From Lysobacterales bacterium (lineage in GTDB: Bacteria; Pseudomonadota; Gammaproteobacteria; Xanthomonadales; SZUA-36), in the NCBI GenBank assembly GCA_030637665.1, contig DAOWGA010000118.1, positions 1 through 10,939 of the forward strand: 10,939 nucleotides of DNA, given 5' to 3'. The translations under genes and the position numbers were made by a program. Shown piece after piece: positions 7,084 to 10,939 of the stretch. The notes under the pieces were generated by a model. That model did not search any database and was not told the origin of the DNA. It worked only from the letters and a program-made list of their open reading frames with translations. How positions within the stretch are numbered: the stretch's first letter is position 1; each line of letters begins with the position of its first letter.

Positions 7084-7293
7084 TTATATTGGTGTTACGT
7101 TTTCCGCCTGGGGACCTTTCTGGCCTTCCCCGACGGTGAACTCAACTTCCTGACCTTCTCTCAGGGTCTTACGCCCTTCCATGGCAATCGCACGGAAATG
7201 TACGAATACATCACTTTCGCCTTCACGGGCAATAAAACCATAACCTTTTTCGTCGTTAAACCATTTTACTGTGCCGACTACTGAATCAGACAT
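7084..7293 (-). CDS. CspA-family cold-shock protein
   Basis: 69 aa, a single cold-shock (OB-fold) domain of standard length. RNP1 is KGYGFI (16-21, inside [11 protein letters not shown]) and RNP2 is VFVHF (29-33), the aromatic surface that binds single-stranded RNA and DNA. Family members melt mRNA secondary structure and act as RNA chaperones and antiterminators in the cytoplasm; cold inducibility differs between paralogues and cannot be read from the protein. The ribosome site is weak (AAGTGAG about 10 bases upstream). A ~150-nt leader, starting from a perfect -10 box at 7459-7454, resembles the long leaders of cold-regulated csp genes. Its 3' end faces a plus-strand terminator. Confidence 0.96.
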   Translation of the reverse strand: MSDSVVGTVKWFNDEKGYGFIAREGESDVFVHFRAIAMEGRKTLREGQEVEFTVGEGQKGPQAENVTPI

Positions 7294-7313
7294 CGTATTA
7301 ACTCACTTTCTAA

Positions 7314-7354
7314 ATCTAAAAAAATACACCCCGGATCGATGACCCAGACAGGTG
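7314..7354 (-). promoter_or_regulatory. Terminator-like hairpin in the csp leader
   Basis: Read on the minus strand, CACC (7354-7351 region) pairs with GGTG (7330-7327). An inner CTGG/CCGG stem closes a nine-base loop, with three unpaired bases on one side. Three bases on, the transcript has a run of seven U (7324-7318), about 25 bases before the csp start codon. This is the shape of a weak intrinsic terminator inside the leader. It could be an attenuator, or simply an AU-rich spacer. Confidence 0.35.
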
Positions 7355-7442
7355 GCCTGCTGTTTGTAAACGGGAACGGTACCTTGTAATGCGGAAGGAA
7401 AACTTTTGAACCTGTCTCACCTGATAACTCGTAACGCGTATG

Positions 7443-7469
7443 GCAGCCGGGATATTATAGCCGGGCTGT
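7443..7469 (-). promoter_or_regulatory. csp promoter -10 box within an imperfect palindrome
   Basis: On the minus strand TATAAT (7459-7454) is a perfect -10 hexamer. No good -35 stands at 17 bases. Transcription would start near 7447, giving a leader of about 150 nt before the csp ATG. The box is flanked by CAGCCCGGC and GGCTG-type arms that form an imperfect palindrome centred on it, so a bound protein there would block the promoter. Confidence 0.55.
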
Positions 7470-7531
7470 AATGTGCGTACCACAAAGGGCCGTGCAACCC
7501 AAGGCCAGGACGCTTGAATACAGCCTGCTGG

Positions 7532-8335
7532 TCAGCTTCTTGGTAATATGATGTACCCACCTGACTTTTTGTCATGCACAAGGGTCAGCATACCGCGGGA
7601 TTCCATCTCCTCGAGCATTTTTCCGAAGGAGTTGAACCCATGGTAGCTCTCGTTGAAGCCGGGCTTTCTGCGTTTCAGGGCCTGCTTAACCATTGAACCC
7701 CACAATTTGTCTTCGTCCCCTCGCTCGTTGACCAGATCGTGGATGGTCTCCAGCACCTGTTCAAAAGCCTTTTCGGCACGACCTTCCGGGCCGTTCTTTT
7801 GCGTGCGCTCTTCACTTTCCTTGCGGCCGTTGGTTTTTTTCTTACGGGGCTTGCGGCGTTCTGCAATGCGTATCAGGTCATCGTAATAAATGAACTCGTC
7901 GCAATTGGCGATAAGCAGGTCGGAGGTAGAGTTCTTAACCCCAACACCGATCACTTCCTTGTTGTTCTCACGCAGCTTGGATACCAATGGAGAAAAATCT
8001 GAGTCACCGGAAATAATGACAAAGGTGTCCACGTGTGACTTGGTGTAGCACAGGTCGAGCGCATCGACGACCATCCGGATATCAGCTGAATTTTTACCCG
8101 ACTGGCGGACGTGCGGGATTTCTATCAGCTCAAATGAAGCCTCGTGCATGCCCCGCTTGAAATCCTTGTAGCGCTCCCAATCACAGTATGCTTTCTTGAC
8201 GACAATATTGCCTTTCACAAGAAGGCGTTCGAGAATTTCTGAGATTTCGAATCTTGCGTAGTTGGCGTCCCGGACGCCCAGCGCAATATTTTCAAAGTCA
8301 CAAAAGAGGGCGAGATTCTTGGTGCCGTTGGCCAT
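7532..8335 (-). CDS. NYN-domain putative RNase with C-terminal OST-HTH/LOTUS domain
   Basis: 267 aa. Residues about 6-155 form a NYN (PIN-like, LabA/DUF88) domain with its acidic metal site intact: D13 in FCDFEN, D85 in SADIRM, D91, and D111/D113 in SGDSDFSP. A highly basic linker (158-188, including RKPRKKKT) leads to a LOTUS/OST-HTH domain (about 190-267, ending GGYIILPRS), an RNA- or G-quadruplex-binding winged helix. NYN proteins cut RNA with Mg2+ or Mn2+; this two-domain form is widespread in bacteria but poorly characterised, with MARF1 as an animal relative by domain content. It starts at ATG 8335 with AGGT ten bases upstream. It is divergent from srkA and 238 bases upstream of csp, which has its own promoter. 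Target RNA unknown. Confidence 0.88.
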   Translation of the reverse strand: MANGTKNLALFCDFENIALGVRDANYARFEISEILERLLVKGNIVVKKAYCDWERYKDFKRGMHEASFELIEIPHVRQSGKNSADIRMVVDALDLCYTKSHVDTFVIISGDSDFSPLVSKLRENNKEVIGVGVKNSTSDLLIANCDEFIYYDDLIRIAERRKPRKKKTNGRKESEERTQKNGPEGRAEKAFEQVLETIHDLVNERGDEDKLWGSMVKQALKRRKPGFNESYHGFNSFGKMLEEMESRGMLTLVHDKKSGGYIILPRS

Positions 8336-8465
8336 GTAGAAAAGTACCTGCGTGGATAAGTTATTCTACGTGATTCCATCCGCGGGCGCTCCTCGATTTT
8401 CCCGAAATTCAGAATTCTTTTGGAAATACAAGAGCAGGTATGGCTCAAACCGCTATGATGCGCAC

Positions 8466-9461
8466 ATGGTCATTGCAACAATTGATTCCGCACCCTACTA
8501 CAAGCTCGATCCCGACACGGTTTTGCAGGCCGTAGAGTCCACCGGTTTGCTCAGTGACGGCCGCCTGCTGGCGCTGAACAGTTACGAAAACCGGGTCTAC
8601 CAGGTAGGTATCGAGGATGACACCCCGATCGTGGCAAAATTTTACCGCCCTGGACGCTGGAGCAATGAGCAAATCCAGGAAGAACACGAATTCTCCCTCG
8701 AATTGGCTGAAGCAGAGATTCCGCTGATTGCCCCGACTTTGATCAACGGGCAGTCCCTTTTTCACCACAATGGTTTTCGTTTGGCCTTGTTCAGGCGCCA
8801 GGGCGGTCATGCGCCGGAACTTGAAGCCAAGGAAACCCGGCTTTGGCTGGGCCGCTTCATAGGGCGCATCCACGCCATTGGCCGTTCCCGGCCGTTCTCT
8901 TCCAGGCCCGCATTGACGCCGAAGCGCTTCGGTGAAGAGTCGGTCAAGACCATCATGGATGGCCCCTGGCTGCCGCCCCACCTTGAAAATGCGTTCGAAA
9001 GCCTGGTTAGTGACCTTTTGACCAACATCCGCAATGCCTACGAACGAGCTGGCGGCGTGAGCAATATTCGCCTGCATGGCGATTGTCATCCCGGCAACCT
9101 TTTGTGGCGGGACGGGCCATTCTTCGTCGATATGGATGACTGCCAGTCCGGTCCGGCCATCCAGGATTTGTGGATGCTGCTGTCGGGTGATTCCCGGGAA
9201 ATGGAAGGCCAACTGGCGGATGTAATAGAAGGCTATAGACAGTTCTGCGATTTCGACCTGCGCGAACTGCAGCTGATCGAGGCCCTCAGAACCCTGAGAA
9301 TGCTGCACCACGCGGCCTGGCTGGCCCGTCGCTGGGACAACCCTGCCTTTCCCATCGCGTTCCCGTGGTTCGACGGTCCCCGTTACTGGGAAGACCTGGT
9401 ACTCAGCCTGCGCGAGCAGATGTCCGCCATGCAGGAGCCTGCTTTGGCTTTGCCTTACTGA
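8466..9461 (+). CDS. srkA: Stress-response serine/threonine kinase SrkA (YihE family)
   Basis: 331 aa from ATG 8466, very near the 328 aa of E. coli SrkA. The frame is open back to GTG 8352, but the extra 38 codons lack conservation with the family, so the shorter start is preferred; neither has a good Shine-Dalgarno. The protein has a choline/aminoglycoside-kinase-like fold: SYENRVYQVG (39-48) and VAKFYRPGRW (56-65) at the nucleotide site, catalytic loop HGDCHPGN (204-211; base D206, metal ligand N211) and metal-binding VDMDD (221-225). Then comes QDLWMLL. In E. coli it phosphorylates Ser/Thr, is under Cpx control and protects against stress-induced death linked to MazF. E. coli has dsbA next to it; here the neighbours are the NYN gene and slyX. 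Confidence 0.93.
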   Translation: MVIATIDSAPYYKLDPDTVLQAVESTGLLSDGRLLALNSYENRVYQVGIEDDTPIVAKFYRPGRWSNEQIQEEHEFSLELAEAEIPLIAPTLINGQSLFHHNGFRLALFRRQGGHAPELEAKETRLWLGRFIGRIHAIGRSRPFSSRPALTPKRFGEESVKTIMDGPWLPPHLENAFESLVSDLLTNIRNAYERAGGVSNIRLHGDCHPGNLLWRDGPFFVDMDDCQSGPAIQDLWMLLSGDSREMEGQLADVIEGYRQFCDFDLRELQLIEALRTLRMLHHAAWLARRWDNPAFPIAFPWFDGPRYWEDLVLSLREQMSAMQEPALALPY

Positions 9462-9503
9462 GCTGCAGTACCAAATCAACCCTCCTGTCCGAAGCTTGTG
9501 AAG

Positions 9504-9734
9504 TCAGTAGTGCGGGGGAGCTTCAGATTCTGACGATGGGGTGGCAGCGGCGGCTGCATCGCCTATTTCGTTGATTTTGGCGGCCAGTTCCTGCAGGCGG
9601 AGTGTCAGCCTGGCCAGGTCATGGTCCTGGCGGGTGACAACTTCGTTGAGGGCTTCGATCAGGTCATCCTGGAACGCCAGGCGGCTTTCCAGTTCGTCGA
9701 TGCGGGCTGTAAGTTCGGAATCGAGGCTGGTCAT
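9504..9734 (-). CDS. slyX: SlyX family protein
   Basis: 76 aa, the family's usual size. Residues about 5-55 are a continuous heptad-rich coiled coil (RIDELESRLAFQDDLIEALN, then VVTRQ), and the protein ends in the conserved PPHY tail. SlyX is a small cytoplasmic coiled-coil protein of unknown function, in E. coli encoded beside slyD. Here it is the second gene of a pair: the VOC gene ends nine bases upstream, and its TAG stop overlaps the GAG ribosome site that serves slyX (seven bases before the ATG), so translation is probably coupled. It converges on srkA with a 42-base gap and no obvious terminator. Confidence 0.92.
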   Translation of the reverse strand: MTSLDSELTARIDELESRLAFQDDLIEALNEVVTRQDHDLARLTLRLQELAAKINEIGDAAAAATPSSESEAPPHY

Positions 9735-9743
9735 GGTACATCT

Positions 9744-10145
9744 CTATTCTTCTTTGGGTGGCTCCCAAAGCTCAACCCGGTTTCCGTCGGGGTCGATGAA
9801 CCACCCGAACTTACCGAAATCGTGCTCCTCGCGTTCCTCCAGTACTTCGGCGCCGCCGGCCTGGACATTCTCCAATGCTGCGTCAAGGTCATCTACCACC
9901 AGGTTGATCATGTGGCCCTGGTCGGAATTTCCGAAGTACTCCGTATTGGCGGCAAATGCGCTCCATACGGTAAAGCTGGAAGCTGGCATATCCGCTGGCG
10001 CAAAACTGGTGCCGTGAGTCTTACCCCAGTTTTCTACCTGCAAACCGAGGTTTTCCGCATACCAGGCGCCCAAACGGGCCGGATCAGGAGAACGGAAGAA
10101 TACTCCGCCAATCCCCAGTGCGTGGCCTTTAACCGAATCACTCAT
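9744..10145 (-). CDS. VOC-superfamily (glyoxalase/bleomycin-resistance fold) protein
   Basis: 133 aa from ATG 10145, chosen because AGGAG (10158-10154 on the minus strand) sits eight bases upstream; a TTG 18 bases further up has no such site. One VOC module pair is visible: an N-terminal half starting GIGGVFFRSPDPARLGAWY and a C-terminal half starting NLVVDDLDAAL and ending in DPDGNRVELWEP, whose glutamate is a typical metal ligand. The superfamily covers glyoxalase I, dioxygenases, epimerases and drug-binding proteins; the substrate cannot be named. It is cotranscribed with slyX and divergent from the phospholipase D-family lipoprotein gene. Confidence 0.88.
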   Translation of the reverse strand: MSDSVKGHALGIGGVFFRSPDPARLGAWYAENLGLQVENWGKTHGTSFAPADMPASSFTVWSAFAANTEYFGNSDQGHMINLVVDDLDAALENVQAGGAEVLEEREEHDFGKFGWFIDPDGNRVELWEPPKEE

Positions 10146-10330
10146 AAGACAAGCTCCTGACAAGCCATCATGTTAACCCACAGCAACAGGCACAACATGG
10201 ATTTTACCTCGCGGGAGTTGAAGAACTTGTGAGCACAGCAGATGACAGGTAGTCTTCTGCTTTGAAATTTCCAGTCCTGGAGTGGCGGAATCATTGAACA
10301 AGAATGGGACCATTGCAAGCACCAAGCGGA
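10146..10330. other. Divergent intergenic region plus displaced gene start
   Basis: This stretch separates the VOC gene (minus) from the interrupted lipoprotein gene (plus). I see no convincing promoter hexamer pair, terminator or RNA gene. A short CATGTT/AACATG inverted repeat (10169-10174 and 10194-10199) is too small to weigh. The last 37 bases appear to be the former 5' coding end of the lipoprotein gene, described separately. Confidence 0.5.
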
Positions 10331-10334
10331 TTAG
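10294..10334 (+). pseudogene. Displaced native 5' end of the PLD-family lipoprotein gene
   Basis: From TTG 10294 (GGAG at 10279-10282, 11 bases away) or GTG 10282, an open frame runs to the left TTAG of the inserted element. If the element and one TTAG are removed, this frame joins in register to the lipoprotein frame at 10576. That gives an N-terminus with NKNGTIASTKRI followed by RSGPGIS and the hydrophobic segment. This is a credible lipoprotein signal n-region. It is now cut off from the rest of the gene: the frame runs on into the element and ends at 10539. Confidence 0.55.
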
Positions 10335-10575
10335 CCCGCATAATTCACCAGGGATCCGGAATTTACGGTGTAGCTGGCGAAACAGTTTGGTAAATCATTG
10401 GAGATATCATAGCCATAGCTATGATTCGAGAAGGATTTGCCGAAATGTGAAGGCAGATACACCGCAAAACCGGATAGGACAAAGTGTAACCAGTGGATTC
10501 TGGCAATATAAGCTATATACCTATGATTTACAGACATAATTCCAGAATTTGGTCCGCCCTGGTGAATTATGCGGG
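10335..10575. mobile_element. MITE: 241-bp element, 19-bp perfect TIRs, TTAG target duplication
   Basis: The left end CCCGCATAATTCACCAGGG (10335-10353) and the right end (10557-10575) are perfect reverse complements. Directly outside each end stands TTAG (10331-10334 and 10576-10579), a 4-bp target-site duplication. The interior is more AT-rich than its neighbours and has no transposase or other credible gene; the frames crossing it look like chance. It holds a perfect 8-bp-arm hairpin, ATCATAGC-CATA-GCTATGAT (10406-10425). Near the right end are two -10-like boxes, TATGAT (10522-10527) and CATAAT (10535-10540). CCC-type ends with a 4-bp duplication would fit mobilisation by an IS1380-like transposase, but that assignment is tentative. 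Confidence 0.8.
10406..10425. repeat. Perfect internal hairpin of the MITE
   Basis: ATCATAGC and GCTATGAT flank a CATA loop with no mismatch. It lies about 70 bases inside the left end of the element. No T run follows on either strand, so it is not a terminator; a structural role in the element or a binding site is possible. Confidence 0.5.
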
Positions 10576-10939
10576 TTAGGTCCGGGCCAGGAATCTCCGC
10601 CTGGCTGCTGGCCGCCCTGCTCCTTTACCTTGGTGGATGCGCCAGCCTGCCAGACGATTTTGAGCAGGTTCCCAGCCAGGCCTGGCCAAATCCTGAGCAG
10701 ACCATGCTGGGCGCATTTATCGCGGAAAGTGCGCCGGCGGACAAATCCCTTTCAGGTGTTGAACTGCTGGCAAACCCGGGCGAGGCATTCGGTACGCGTT
10801 TCGCCATTGCGGCATTCGCGGAAAAAACGCTCGATATGCAGTACTACCTGTGGAAAGGTGATCTGAGCGGTCCATTGTTGATGTGGCGGGCGCTTCAGGC
10901 AGCAGACCGCGATGTCCGGGTACGCTTCCTCATCGACGA
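10569..10939 (+). CDS. Phospholipase D-family lipoprotein (partial, runs off the window)
   Basis: 123 codons are visible. Residues 1-24 are a lipoprotein signal: MRVRSGPGIS, hydrophobic AWLLAALLLY, then lipobox LGGC with C24 as the lipidated residue. From about residue 63 the sequence matches the N-terminal part of PLD/cardiolipin-synthase-like proteins (GVELLANPGEAFGTRFAIAA, then LDMQYYLW, GPLLMWRALQAADRDVRVRFLID). The catalytic HxKxxxxD motifs would lie beyond the window. The protein is predicted to be membrane-anchored in the envelope and may act on phospholipids. ATG 10569 is forced: the in-frame codon two before it is TGA (10563-10565) and no other start precedes the signal peptide. This ATG lies inside the right terminal repeat of the MITE, with only a weak GGTGA ahead of it. 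Confidence 0.85.
   Translation, partial: MRVRSGPGISAWLLAALLLYLGGCASLPDDFEQVPSQAWPNPEQTMLGAFIAESAPADKSLSGVELLANPGEAFGTRFAIAAFAEKTLDMQYYLWKGDLSGPLLMWRALQAADRDVRVRFLID

Noticed and set aside
8352..8465. Extended srkA N-terminus from GTG 8352
   Set aside because: The extra 38 residues overlap the divergent promoter region, and the protein from ATG 8466 already matches the family length and start.
8445..9479. 344-codon minus-strand ORF opposite srkA
   Set aside because: It mirrors the whole srkA gene, whose kinase motifs are clear; the mirrored protein has no recognisable domain. This is a codon-bias shadow.
10331..10537. 68-codon minus-strand ORF
   Set aside because: It lies almost wholly inside the MITE, has no ribosome site or known motif, and starts and ends with the element.
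10282..10539. 85-codon plus-strand ORF across the region before the lipoprotein gene
   Set aside because: Its first part is the displaced native N-terminus; the rest is read through the MITE in a non-coding frame. It is not a gene of its own.

Overview
The window looks like chromosomal DNA from a gammaproteobacterium. SlyX, an SrkA/YihE-type kinase, a KefB/C-type antiporter, a CspA-type cold-shock protein and a GTAGGAG-headed REP-like repeat all fit that class. No gene here narrows it to a genus. Genes are closely packed, mostly housekeeping or stress-related, and there are no tRNA, rRNA, CRISPR or phage genes.

Layout. Positions 1-234 hold an inverted pair of REP-like units (REPIN) upstream of an M20 metallopeptidase (235-1647, +). 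Converging on it is a minus-strand cluster of three cation transporters: a half-size GDT1/TMEM165 protein (4556-4843), a CDF zinc-type exporter (3629-4543) and a Kef-type K+/H+ antiporter (1701-3590). The first two are in the same reading frame, separated by one UGA. Divergent from the cluster is a small exported protein of unknown function (4984-5493, +), then the branched-chain aminotransferase ilvE (5605-6522, +). The 561 bases after ilvE look like an uncatalogued plus-strand transcription unit: a palindrome, two strong hairpins, a good Shine-Dalgarno, short ORFs and a clean intrinsic terminator at 7054-7075. A csp gene with a ~150-nt leader (7084-7293, -) and a NYN-LOTUS putative RNase (7532-8335, -) follow. 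Divergent from the latter is srkA (8466-9461, +). Then come a VOC-fold protein and slyX in one minus-strand pair (9504-10145).

The right end holds the most unusual structure. A 241-bp non-autonomous element (10335-10575) has perfect 19-bp terminal inverted repeats and a 4-bp TTAG target duplication. It has inserted into the signal-peptide region of a phospholipase D-family lipoprotein gene that runs off the window. Removing the element and one TTAG rejoins an uninterrupted frame from TTG 10294 (or GTG 10282) into the lipoprotein. With the element in place, the only usable start codon is an ATG inside its right terminal repeat. The insertion therefore seems to have replaced the native start and N-terminus rather than destroyed the gene.

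The transporter cluster suggests joint divalent-metal and K+/H+ homeostasis. The csp, NYN-LOTUS, srkA stretch is loosely connected to stress and RNA metabolism, but on different strands and promoters, so a shared system is only a guess.
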